Shown one piece after another: positions 1 to 6,907 of a stretch of DNA of 36,037 nucleotides. Position numbers and translations under genes: made by a program. Each line of letters begins with the position of its first letter. Position 1 is the first letter of the stretch. Source of the DNA: Brevundimonas sp. (GTDB taxonomy: Bacteria > Pseudomonadota > Alphaproteobacteria > Caulobacterales > Caulobacteraceae); contig NZ_QFNM01000047.1 in the NCBI RefSeq assembly GCF_003248455.1, forward strand, positions 1-36,037. Reading direction: 5' to 3'. The notes under the pieces were generated by a model, which searched no databases, was not told the origin of the DNA, and saw only the letters and a list, made by a program, of their open reading frames with translations.

Positions 1-1445
1 CCAATCTGGCGGCGTCGGTCAGCGCGTCCCGTAACCAGCTTCTCTACAACTCGACCGGCGCTCGCGGCATGGATGGATGGGTGGGCGGCCCCAACTGGTT
101 TACGCAAGACTTCGGCTATGGGTTCGGGCGGGGTTTCAATTGCGCGGTTTCAGGGTCGTATTTCTACAATGACTCCGCTCACTTCGCAGGCATCGCTCCC
201 GAGTCTTGGGTCACATGGTCGGCTGATCCGAAAGTGTTCGGTGGGACGTGCGATATTTGGCTTGAGTTTTACGATGGTGGGTTCAACCGGATCGGCGGAA
301 ACTATGCCGCCCTACAAGTGGCGAATAGGGATTTTGGGGCGCCTGTCTCTGGAGAGGTTTTAGCGCCCGCCGGCGCTTTCAACGCTCGCATTGTCGTGTG
401 GCCCAACTTCTCTTCAGGAGGGTCCGCAGGCGTCCGAAGGATGAAGGTCGAACGCGGACGACTGCCCGCGACCGCATGGTCAGACGAGGAGACAACGAAG
501 GCCCTGTCGGCATCCTTGTCGGTTACTGCAGCTGTAGCCGTGGATGCTCAGACCAGGCTGGCCAGCACGGCATTCGAGGTCATCGGTGCATCCGGTGGCG
601 ATCCCGCGCAACTTCTGGTGAGGACGACAGGAACCAGCTCTTTGGTCCAGATGGTCGCCAGCGCCTTGCGGTTCGGCAATGTCATCGGCGGACAGATCGT
701 CGATGTCATGAAGCTGGTCGGCGGGTCCGTCTTCATCACGGGCAAGCTGCTGCTGGGCGCGGCAGGACAGATCGAACTGGACCCCGCCTACCCGCTGATC
801 TTGTGGAAGTTCGGCAGTGCGCGCCTGGCCATCGGGCAAATCCCGAATGATCAGCTGTTCTTCTGGTTCGGCCCTTCGGTCGAGGTCAGCCAGATGCGCC
901 GGAACAATGCGACCGTTTACATGGATCGCAACGGACGTGGTCACTGGATGGGCGCGATCACCGCCGGCACGATCTCGAACAGCATCCAGGGTTCGAACGT
1001 CAATGTGCCGGTGTCCGCCGCCCTGGGTCCGTTCTCGACGAACGGCGGACCGATCGTCGTCAACTGGTCGTATTCCTTTGATCGCACGGGCCGTCGTTGG
1101 GGGAACCAGACCGGCGGCGTGAGTGGCACGACCAGCGCCCTGGTGCGCCTGTATCAGAAGATCGGCAACGGCGCGGAAACCCTGGTCGACACCATGACGG
1201 TCAGCGGCGATTTGTCGGCGACCTATGACGGGGAGCCTGTTCCAGGCCAGCCTGGCGGCACCGTTGGGCAGACCTTCATCTCCGAATACATGGGCGCTTC
1301 CAAAACCTACACCGACAACGTCGGCGGAACGGCCGCTCGGACCTACCGCGTCGAGGTCGCGTCACGATCCAACAAGTCGGTCTCGGGGCAATCCCCGGCC
1401 GCTGAATCCATGGATCAGCGCTACGGCGCGACTTCCAGTGAATGA
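1..1445 (+). CDS. phage tail tip / central fibre protein, C-terminal part (5' end outside window)
   Basis: The reading frame is open from base 3, upstream of the first ATG at 69, so the true start lies left of the window. The visible part is about 480 residues. It is rich in Gly, Ser, Thr and aromatic residues and looks like beta-structured tail or receptor-binding material, ending in a fibronectin-like stretch. The central part (around 480-1000) resembles the region following the fibronectin domains of lambda gpJ-type tail-tip proteins (DUF1983-like), which attach siphophages to the host. That assignment is from general character and from the position just before a lysis cassette, not from a diagnostic motif. 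The first 450 bases are clearly less GC-rich than the host genes further right, which fits phage origin. A tail-fibre or tail-associated adhesin of another type is possible. Confidence 0.6.
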   Translation, partial: NLAASVSASRNQLLYNSTGARGMDGWVGGPNWFTQDFGYGFGRGFNCAVSGSYFYNDSAHFAGIAPESWVTWSADPKVFGGTCDIWLEFYDGGFNRIGGNYAALQVANRDFGAPVSGEVLAPAGAFNARIVVWPNFSSGGSAGVRRMKVERGRLPATAWSDEETTKALSASLSVTAAVAVDAQTRLASTAFEVIGASGGDPAQLLVRTTGTSSLVQMVASALRFGNVIGGQIVDVMKLVGGSVFITGKLLLGAAGQIELDPAYPLILWKFGSARLAIGQIPNDQLFFWFGPSVEVSQMRRNNATVYMDRNGRGHWMGAITAGTISNSIQGSNVNVPVSAALGPFSTNGGPIVVNWSYSFDRTGRRWGNQTGGVSGTTSALVRLYQKIGNGAETLVDTMTVSGDLSATYDGEPVPGQPGGTVGQTFISEYMGASKTYTDNVGGTAARTYRVEVASRSNKSVSGQSPAAESMDQRYGATSSE

Positions 1446-1473
1446 CCAACCCTGATCACGAAAGGATATGATC

Positions 1474-1794
1474 ATGTCGAAAGCTGACCCTACACCCGAA
1501 GAGATCGAGGCCGCCCGCGCCTTGGTCTTGAAAGCAGACAACGCCGCGAGCGAGGCCCGAAAGGCTGAAGTGCTCGCCAAACTCCAGCCCCTGGTCGCGA
1601 CCGGCTTTGGGGCGGAGAATGCAGTTATTGATCTCGCGGCGCTGAGCGCAGTGATGCCGTCGAACTATGCCGGCCTCGCCGATGTCGATCCGAACCTGGC
1701 CAGCCAAGTGCTTAGCGTCGTTAGCCTGAACCAATCGGTGAACGACCGCATCCGCAACCTGGTCGCGCTGAACTCGCCGCCCGCAGCGGCCTAA
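1474..1794 (+). CDS. small phage protein of unknown function
   Basis: This 106-residue protein begins at the second of two nearby ATGs. The one at 1474 has AAAGGA (1461-1466) at good spacing, while the ATG at 1468 is too close to it. It is acidic and alanine-rich, probably largely helical, with no signal peptide, membrane segment or metal motif. It lies 28 bp after the tail gene and 58 bp before a membrane protein, in the same direction, so it belongs to the late phage operon. Small proteins between tail fibre and lysis genes are common in siphoprophages and may be tail chaperones or accessory tail proteins, but nothing here identifies the role. Confidence 0.65.
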   Translation: MSKADPTPEEIEAARALVLKADNAASEARKAEVLAKLQPLVATGFGAENAVIDLAALSAVMPSNYAGLADVDPNLASQVLSVVSLNQSVNDRIRNLVALNSPPAAA

Positions 1795-1852
1795 GCCTAC
1801 CCAATCCGCCCAACGGCTGTTCAACCCACGGCCTGACCCTCGGAGACCTCCA

Positions 1853-2332
1853 ATGGCTCGTTTCATCCGCTGGGTGGCGGAACCCTTCACCGTGTTCGGG
1901 ATCGGCGCGCTGCTGAACCTCATCCTGAGCGCGGCGGCCTATGCCGGCGTCATCGGGGCGGACCGTATCGACCCCGACTGGATTTTCCTGGCAGGCGCGG
2001 CCGGGGGCATCGTTTCCGCCCTGGTCCACGTCGGGGTGGTGTCGCTGGGTTCCGAACCCGCGACCTCGCGCGAGATCATGCGCGCGGTGATCGAGGGTGT
2101 GTTCGCCGTCGTCGTCGGCGCGTTGGTCGCTCGTTTCTGGGCCGCGCCCATCGCCCTGCGACTGGCGCCTGACATCAACCCGTCCGACCTGAGAGCCATC
2201 GGCTTTGGGATCGGCATGGGGGCGTGGCGCTTCGCACCTGGTCTGTTTGGGGCCGTCAAACTGCTGTCCAACCCCGCCACCCTTCGCGATCTGGCCCTGC
2301 GCTGGTTGGGCGGCACGAGGGCCAACCCATGA
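1853..2332 (+). CDS. phage membrane protein, possible holin
   Basis: The 159-residue protein has three clear hydrophobic segments (about residues 13-35, 43-66 and 80-104) and a weaker fourth around 115-137. GGAG at 1842-1845 sits 7 bases before the ATG. Its stop overlaps the next start as ATGA, so the two membrane genes are translationally coupled. Small multi-span proteins directly upstream of an endolysin are usually holins, which release the endolysin through the inner membrane at lysis time. Here two such genes are adjacent, so either may be the holin and the other an antiholin or unrelated. I do not recognise the family; the role is inferred from topology and neighbours only. Confidence 0.65.
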   Translation: MARFIRWVAEPFTVFGIGALLNLILSAAAYAGVIGADRIDPDWIFLAGAAGGIVSALVHVGVVSLGSEPATSREIMRAVIEGVFAVVVGALVARFWAAPIALRLAPDINPSDLRAIGFGIGMGAWRFAPGLFGAVKLLSNPATLRDLALRWLGGTRANP

Positions 2333-2802
2333 CCCCTGTCGATATCGTCACCGTCATTGCCGCCGGGCTGGTCGGCCTGACCGTCTTCGCCCGCGCCGAA
2401 GTGGTTTCGCCGCGCGTTCGAAGTTCCTACGCCAGCAACGGTTTCGTGCGGTTCGGCATGGACGCCGTCGCACTGGTGACGGTGTTTGTCATATTCGAAA
2501 TCGTCGGCGGCGCACATGTGCCCGACGCCGTCGCCTGGTTCTTCGTCATCGCCGCCCTGACCTCGACCGCCATGCTTATCAGCATGTTCGTCCACGATGG
2601 CCGTGAGGTCTTGCAGATGCGGCGGGCCGAGACCCGCGCGGCCGATGTCCAGGACATGAAGGAAGCGGTGGCGGAGACGGTCCCGCCGGTCGTGGAGCGC
2701 TCTCTGGAAAAGGTCGTCACCGGGTTTGCCGAACCGGCGCCGGACTATGACCGCTTGATCCGTATCGACCCCGTGCCGCCCCTCGATCGGGCCGCCGACT
2801 AA
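2329..2802 (+). CDS. phage membrane protein, second holin/antiholin candidate
   Basis: I chose ATG 2329, which overlaps the previous stop by four bases (ATGA), over an in-frame ATG at 2224 inside the upstream gene. The 157-residue product has hydrophobic segments near residues 5-20, 42-60 and 67-87, followed by a charged cytoplasmic-type tail with an Arg-rich helix and a Pro-rich end. The arrangement of two or three N-terminal spans plus a hydrophilic tail is common in phage holin-like proteins. It lies about 110 bp before the endolysin gene. Function is inferred from topology and gene order. A role as a membrane-anchored phage accessory protein cannot be excluded. Confidence 0.65.
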   Translation: MTPVDIVTVIAAGLVGLTVFARAEVVSPRVRSSYASNGFVRFGMDAVALVTVFVIFEIVGGAHVPDAVAWFFVIAALTSTAMLISMFVHDGREVLQMRRAETRAADVQDMKEAVAETVPPVVERSLEKVVTGFAEPAPDYDRLIRIDPVPPLDRAAD

Positions 2803-2910
2803 CGCCTGCTTATCCGCCGCCGGGTGCGGCCTTCGGCTCGGGCGATGACGCCAGACCGATCAGCGCGCGTGCGAGCGCCGTTCGCACGCCTCAGTTTGTT
2901 GGAGACCAGA

Positions 2911-3390
2911 ATGACCAAGTACCGCTTGGGCGCGCAATCCCTTGCGCGCCTGAAGGGCGTTCACCCCCAGCTGGCCCGTGTGGTCCAGGGCGCGATCGAA
3001 AGAACCAAACAGGATTTTATGGTCCTGGAAGGCGTCCGCTCGAAAGAGACGATGTGGGAATATTGGGGCAAGGGCCGCACCGCCGCCCAGTGTCGCGCAG
3101 CTGGCGTGCCCGAGAAGTACGCCAAGCCGGGTCTGGCCAAGGTGACTTGGCTGAATAACCCGCTCGCGTCCAACCATGGCGTCATGGCGGACGGTTTTGG
3201 CCATGCCGTCGATCTGTGCCCCTTCCCTGTCGATTGGAACGACCCCGCAAAGTTCGACGCCATCGCGGCCGCCATGTTCGCCTCGGCTAAAGAACTGGGC
3301 GTGAATATTCGCTGGGGCGCGGACTGGGACCAGGACGGCAATCCCCGAGAGCGCGGTGAAACCGACAGCCCGCATTTCGAGGTGGCGTGA
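2911..3390 (+). CDS. endolysin, M15 family peptidase
   Basis: This 159-residue enzyme is predicted to cut the peptide cross-links of peptidoglycan at the end of the phage cycle. The family mark is the zinc site: SNHGVMADGFGHAVDL, in which His and Asp of the HxxGxAxD pattern bind zinc, and the C-terminal SPHFE motif supplying the third ligand. This matches the L-alanyl-D-glutamate/VanY-like M15 endolysins (M15_4 type). There is no signal peptide, so export depends on a holin, and two candidate holins lie just upstream. I chose ATG 2911 with GGAG at 2901-2904 rather than the upstream in-frame ATG at 2824, because the family N-terminus begins near the 2911 Met. The stop overlaps the spanin start by one base. 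Confidence 0.88.
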   Translation: MTKYRLGAQSLARLKGVHPQLARVVQGAIERTKQDFMVLEGVRSKETMWEYWGKGRTAAQCRAAGVPEKYAKPGLAKVTWLNNPLASNHGVMADGFGHAVDLCPFPVDWNDPAKFDAIAAAMFASAKELGVNIRWGADWDQDGNPRERGETDSPHFEVA

Positions 3391-3827
3391 TGGGGTTGTC
3401 ATCGCTTCTGCCGTCTCGGCTGGCCGTGATCTCGGCCGTCGGATGCCTGATCTTCATCCCTCTTGCCGTCTTCACCGCCTATGGCTGGGGCGTGTCGAAC
3501 CGCGATCGTATCCGCGAGGAACAGCGAGCGGACGGCCTATACGATCAGATCCATGCTGCGGGCGTCGGGTACAAGGATCGATTGACCATGAGCCAAGCCA
3601 ACCTGGCCGGCGCACAGGCGGCCTTGGCGACCCAGAACAAGGCCGTCGATGATCTGAAGCTCGCCAGTGACGCGGCTGCCGTGAGGGCGCAGGCGGCCGT
3701 GGATGCCGCCCAGGCCCGCGCCACAGCCGCGCAACAACGCGCCCAGCAGCTGCTGCTAGAACAACCCCGGCCCGGCGAAACCCGTTGCGAAGCGGCCGAC
3801 CGCCTTATCTTGGAGCAAGTCCGATGA
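3390..3827 (+). CDS. inner-membrane spanin (Rz-like)
   Basis: The 145-residue protein has one N-terminal transmembrane segment (about residues 10-33) followed by a long Ala/Gln/Asp-rich helix, typical of the periplasmic coiled coil of Rz-type i-spanins. These proteins pair with an outer-membrane lipoprotein to fuse the two membranes in the last step of lysis. The start is ATG 3390, overlapping the endolysin stop (TGATG). A GTG at 3387 would add one residue. The 3' end overlaps the lipoprotein gene by ATGA, the classic coupled Rz/Rz1 layout. Sequence conservation in spanins is low, so the call rests on topology, coiled-coil composition and gene order. Confidence 0.8.
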   Translation: MGLSSLLPSRLAVISAVGCLIFIPLAVFTAYGWGVSNRDRIREEQRADGLYDQIHAAGVGYKDRLTMSQANLAGAQAALATQNKAVDDLKLASDAAAVRAQAAVDAAQARATAAQQRAQQLLLEQPRPGETRCEAADRLILEQVR

Positions 3828-4132
3828 AACGCGCCCTGATCGCCGCTGTCCTGCTGCTGGCCAGCTGCAACTCGGCACCGAAACCGACGCCTGAGCCGGT
3901 CGTGGTGTTCAAGGAAGTTAGGGTTCCGGTCGCCGTGCCCTGCAACCCCGACATCGGACCGGAGCCCGCCTATGTGGACACGCCAGAGGCCATCGCCATG
4001 GCCCCGGATATCTACGCCCGCACGGTGCTGCTGGTCGCCGGCCGAATCCAGCGCATCGCGCGAGACGGGGTCAAAACCGCCGCGTTGGATGAATGTCGCC
4101 AGCGGCCAGACCTACCGCCCAAGCCTGGCTAG
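3824..4132 (+). CDS. outer-membrane lipoprotein spanin (Rz1-like)
   Basis: The 102-residue product starts with a lipoprotein signal: a positively charged MKRA start, a hydrophobic core and the lipobox LLASC, making Cys near residue 18 the lipidated residue. A Pro-rich segment follows directly, as in Rz1-type o-spanins. The start at 3824 overlaps the upstream i-spanin stop by four bases. At 102 residues it is longer than lambda Rz1, but separate lipoprotein spanins of this size are frequent. It is predicted to sit in the outer membrane and bind the i-spanin across the periplasm. It is the last gene of the phage late operon before a terminator. Confidence 0.8.
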   Translation: MKRALIAAVLLLASCNSAPKPTPEPVVVFKEVRVPVAVPCNPDIGPEPAYVDTPEAIAMAPDIYARTVLLVAGRIQRIARDGVKTAALDECRQRPDLPPKPG

Positions 4133-4190
4133 GCGGCCGGGTAGTTTGCGGACGACGAAGCAAGCGTCGAGCCCAAGGCTCCGCTATTAA

Positions 4191-4223
4191 AGCTCCCTGG
4201 TTTTAGGCCGGGGGGCTTTTTCG
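4191..4223 (+). terminator. rho-independent terminator at the end of the phage lysis operon
   Basis: AGCTCCC pairs with GGGGGCT (one G-U wobble), and the stem is followed by TTTTTCG. It lies about 60 bp after the o-spanin stop and overlaps the end of the convergent gene at 4203-4502. Confidence 0.6.
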
Positions 4224-4502
4224 TTTCAGCGCATAAACGTCGGAGCCCGGCGGATAGACCCACTCGACAAACAGCGCCGATCCGTGCCCTCGCATTCCCT
4301 CGATCACCAGTGTCGGCGACCGAGCGCCGCAGCGTTTGCACACCATCCTTGAGCGCAGATCGCGAAGCGGTGTGAACTGAACCTTCTGCGAGTAAGTGCG
4401 CCACGCCAGCCATGTCTGGTTTCCGCACTGGCACAGGCACGACAACCGATCTCCCGACAGAACGTCGTCAATGGTTGTGTCGTCTGGATACTTCCCGGCC
4501 AT
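4203..4502 (-). CDS. small zinc-ribbon protein of unknown function
   Basis: The 99-residue protein carries a CxCxCG cluster near residues 22-27 and a CKRCG pair near residues 55-59, a spacing typical of a zinc ribbon. No enzymatic domain is visible. It is convergent to the phage lysis operon and its stop codon lies within the shared terminator hairpin. It could be the last gene of the prophage on the opposite strand or the first host gene; GC content and position suggest phage or recently acquired DNA. Zinc ribbons of this kind may bind nucleic acids, but the target is unknown. ATG at 4502 is the only good start. Confidence 0.6.
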   Translation of the reverse strand: MAGKYPDDTTIDDVLSGDRLSCLCQCGNQTWLAWRTYSQKVQFTPLRDLRSRMVCKRCGARSPTLVIEGMRGHGSALFVEWVYPPGSDVYALKRKSPPA

Positions 4503-4808
4503 GGGGGCTTATCGCACCGTGAACAGGGCGAGAACATTGGGCGGCACACAGGTTTGACACTGGTTCGTCCAACCCAGCGGTGGCGGCATCGTCCGAAACC
4601 CGGTTTGACAGCCTAAGTGCTTGATGCAGCTTGGAAGCGCACGCCCTCCGGGCCTACCATCCCCATGAAAACGGCGGCGGCCGCCGCGCGGGAAGGCGGC
4701 GCGCAATGTCGCGGCGGCGACCGGCCCCGGCAGGCGCGGGCGGCGCCCCCTCGCCGCCAAGCGCGGCGCGGCCTATATGGCGGGCCTGACCGCTTCGGAG
4801 TTCTCGCA
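4503..4808. other. gene-poor junction between prophage and host
   Basis: About 300 bp without a convincing gene. It contains two copies of GGTTTGACA (4551-4559 and 4603-4611), whose TTGACA is -35-like but has no clear -10 partner, then a very GC-rich Ala/Arg-coding stretch (4660-4790) open in several frames on both strands. The prophage right attachment site may lie here. No tRNA or integrase is present to define it. Confidence 0.4.
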
Positions 4809-5306
4809 TTGGCCTATGTCGCCCGCAACGATCGCCCCGCCGACAAGGCCGCCCGATACGCCGAGATCGAGGGCGAAATCCTGGCCGTGCTGGACGGCGA
4901 GCCGAATGTGACGGCGCGGATGGCCACGGTCGCCTCGATGCTGGCGGACGCCTTCGATCACTACTTCTGGACCGGCTTCTATGTGGTGGCGCCGGACAGG
5001 GCAGACGAACTGGTGGTGGGGCCGTATCAGGGAACGCTGGGCTGCCTGAGGATCGCCTTCGGACGCGGCGTCTGCGGGACGGCGGCGGCGACGCGGACGA
5101 CGCAGGTGGTCGAGGACGTTCACGCCTTTCCCGGCCACATCGCCTGCGACAGCCGCTCGGCCAGCGAGATCGTGGTTCCGGTTCTGGACGCCTCGGGGAC
5201 TCTGATCGGCGTGTTCGACGTGGATGCGGCCACGCCCGCCGCCTTCGACGCCGAGGATCAGGTCGCGTTGGAACGTTTGATGGCGCGGGTGTTCGGGGCC
5301 GGTTGA
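4809..5306 (+). CDS. msrC: free methionine-R-sulfoxide reductase (GAF domain)
   Basis: The 165-residue protein is a single GAF domain of the fRMsr family (E. coli MsrC/YebR), which reduces free L-methionine-R-sulfoxide to methionine using thioredoxin. The family marks are the cysteine-bearing segments QGTLGCLRI, FGRGVCGTA and PGHIACDSRS plus the final SEIVVPV strand; the three Cys are the catalytic and resolving set. I chose TTG 4809, with GGAG at 4797-4800, because the conserved sequence YVARNDRP starts right after it. The upstream in-frame ATGs (4617, 4659) would add an Arg/Ala-rich tail unlike the family. It is the first clear host gene to the right of the prophage and appears to be transcribed alone. 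Confidence 0.88.
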   Translation: MAYVARNDRPADKAARYAEIEGEILAVLDGEPNVTARMATVASMLADAFDHYFWTGFYVVAPDRADELVVGPYQGTLGCLRIAFGRGVCGTAAATRTTQVVEDVHAFPGHIACDSRSASEIVVPVLDASGTLIGVFDVDAATPAAFDAEDQVALERLMARVFGAG

Positions 5307-5366
5307 TCGGGACGAGTTGATCGCGCCGCCCCCGGCTCTATGGTCCCCGCGAAAGAGGAGGATCGG

Positions 5367-6044
5367 ATGACCGAGCGGACAGTCGCCATCACGGGCGGAC
5401 ACGGCGCCCTGGGCCGGGCGGTGCTGGAGGCGGCCTTGAAGGCCGGCTGGCGGGTCGCGGTCATCGACCATGCGGCGGGTCACGCCGCGCCGGACGGCGT
5501 GCTGGAGATCGGCGGGATCGACCTGACCGACGCCGACCAGGCGCAGAAGGCCATGGACGCCGTGATCGCGCGATTCGGACGGCTGGACGCCCTGTTGAAC
5601 ATCGCCGGCGGCTTCGTCTGGCAGACCACCGACGATGCGGCGCCGGCCTGGGACCGGATGCACGCCCTGAACGTGACGACGGCGCTGAACGCCAGCCGCG
5701 CGGCGCTTGCCGCCCTGAGAGCCGCGCCCCAGGGCCGGATCGTCAATGTCGGATCGGCCGCCGCCCTGAAGGCCGGGGCCGGCATGGGCGCCTATGGCGC
5801 GGCCAAGGCTGGGGTCCACGCCCTGACCCAGGCCTTGGCGGAGGAGTTGAAGGCCACCCGCGTCACGGTCAACGCCGTCCTGCCTTCCATCATCGACACT
5901 CCCGCCAACAGAAGGGACATGCCCGGCGCAGATCCGGCGACCTGGGTCGCGCCGGCCGATCTGGCGGCGGTGATCCTGTTCCTGGCCTCGCCCGAGAGCC
6001 GAGCCATGACCGGCGCCCTGGTTCCCGTGACGGGCCGCGTCTGA
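5367..6044 (+). CDS. short-chain dehydrogenase/reductase (SDR)
   Basis: The 225-residue enzyme has the classical SDR marks: a TGGHGALG nucleotide-binding glycine motif near residue 9, the NIAGG strand near residue 81, a catalytic Ser in NVGSAAAL and the catalytic pair YGAAK. It is predicted to oxidise or reduce an alcohol/carbonyl with NAD(P)H in the cytoplasm; the substrate cannot be read from the sequence. ATG 5367 is preceded by AGAGGAGG at ideal spacing, so it is preferred over the in-frame ATG at 5340. Its stop overlaps the next gene's start (TGATG), which implies co-translation with the CitE-like lyase. A joint role in a hydroxyacid or CoA-ester pathway is only an inference. Confidence 0.88.
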   Translation: MTERTVAITGGHGALGRAVLEAALKAGWRVAVIDHAAGHAAPDGVLEIGGIDLTDADQAQKAMDAVIARFGRLDALLNIAGGFVWQTTDDAAPAWDRMHALNVTTALNASRAALAALRAAPQGRIVNVGSAAALKAGAGMGAYGAAKAGVHALTQALAEELKATRVTVNAVLPSIIDTPANRRDMPGADPATWVAPADLAAVILFLASPESRAMTGALVPVTGRV

Positions 6045-6877
6045 TGCGCGCCGAGCGGGTCCGCAGCGTCCTTTATCTGCCCGCCTCCAATGCACGGGCG
6101 ATCCAGAAGGCGCGCACCCTGGACTGCGACGTGGCCGTGCTGGACCTGGAGGACGCCGTGGCGCCCGAGGCCAAGGCCGACGCCCGCGCGGCCGCCGTCC
6201 AGGCCGTGCGCGACGGCGGCTTCGGGCCGCGCCTGGGCGTGCGGATCAACGGGCTGGACACCGAATGGGGGCTGGACGACCTGGCGGCGATGAAGGCGGC
6301 GGGGGCGAAACTGGTGGTCGCGCCCAAGGTGGAGACGCCCGAGATGGTCCATGCCCTGACCGCCGGCCTGGCCAGGGGTTCGGCCCTGTGGGCCATGGTC
6401 GAGACGCCGCGCGCCCTTCTGGCCCTGGCCGAAATCGCCTCGGCCGACGGGGCGCTGGACGGGCTGATGCTGGGGGTCAACGACCTGGCCAAGGCGCTGG
6501 GGACCGGGACGTCGTCGGATCGCGACCCGTTCAAGCCATGGCTGGCGATGCTGGTCGCCGCCGCGCGGGCCAACGGATTGCTGGCCATCGACGGGGTATT
6601 CAACCGGATCGACGACGCGCAAGGGCTGGCCGCCGAGGCGGCGCAGGGGCGGCTTTACGGATTTGACGGCAAGAGTCTGATCCACCCGTCCCAGATCGCC
6701 GCCGCCAACGCCGCCTTCTCGCCGTCTGAGAACGAGGTCGCCCAAGCCCGCGCCATCGTCGCCGCCTTCGCCGCGCCCGAGGCCAAGGGCCAGGGCGCGA
6801 TCCGCGTGAACGGCGCCATGGTCGAACGGCTGCATCTTGACCAGGCGCAGGCCCTGCTGGCGCGGGCGGAAGGCTGA
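6044..6877 (+). CDS. HpcH/HpaI aldolase / citrate lyase beta-like (CitE family)
   Basis: The 277-residue protein belongs to the CitE/malyl-CoA lyase-like family, TIM-barrel enzymes that cleave or form C-C bonds of CoA-esters such as malyl-CoA, citryl-CoA or citramalyl-CoA with a Mg ion. Visible marks are RSVLYLPASN at the N-terminus, LDLEDAVAP, the RING strand, MVETPRAL (Glu metal ligand), GVNDLAK (Asp ligand) and the C-terminal GFDGKSLIHPSQI. Length fits stand-alone CitE-like proteins. It overlaps the SDR stop by one base and so is in the same operon. No citrate lyase alpha/gamma subunits are nearby, so a classical citrate lyase is unlikely. The exact substrate is unknown. Confidence 0.85.
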   Translation: MRAERVRSVLYLPASNARAIQKARTLDCDVAVLDLEDAVAPEAKADARAAAVQAVRDGGFGPRLGVRINGLDTEWGLDDLAAMKAAGAKLVVAPKVETPEMVHALTAGLARGSALWAMVETPRALLALAEIASADGALDGLMLGVNDLAKALGTGTSSDRDPFKPWLAMLVAAARANGLLAIDGVFNRIDDAQGLAAEAAQGRLYGFDGKSLIHPSQIAAANAAFSPSENEVAQARAIVAAFAAPEAKGQGAIRVNGAMVERLHLDQAQALLARAEG

Positions 6878-6883
6878 ACACCG

Positions 6884-6907
6884 TCTCCTCCCATTCATGG
6901 GGAGGTG
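6884..6907 (+). repeat. partial copy of the CTCCCC/GGGGAG palindromic repeat
   Basis: CTCCTCCCATTCATGGGGAG is an imperfect palindrome of the same family as the copies at 14487, 14905 and 14992, here without the second hairpin. It overlaps the GTG start proposed for the downstream capsule gene. Confidence 0.6.

Noticed and set aside
1..4132. Gene transfer agent cluster
   Set aside because: The holin/endolysin/spanin set and the tail gene do not match the conserved order of Caulobacterales or Rhodobacter GTA genes; a prophage fits better.
4555..4600. tRNA-like T-arm sequence (GGTTCGTCC) as an attachment site
   Set aside because: No matching acceptor, D or anticodon stems could be placed around it.
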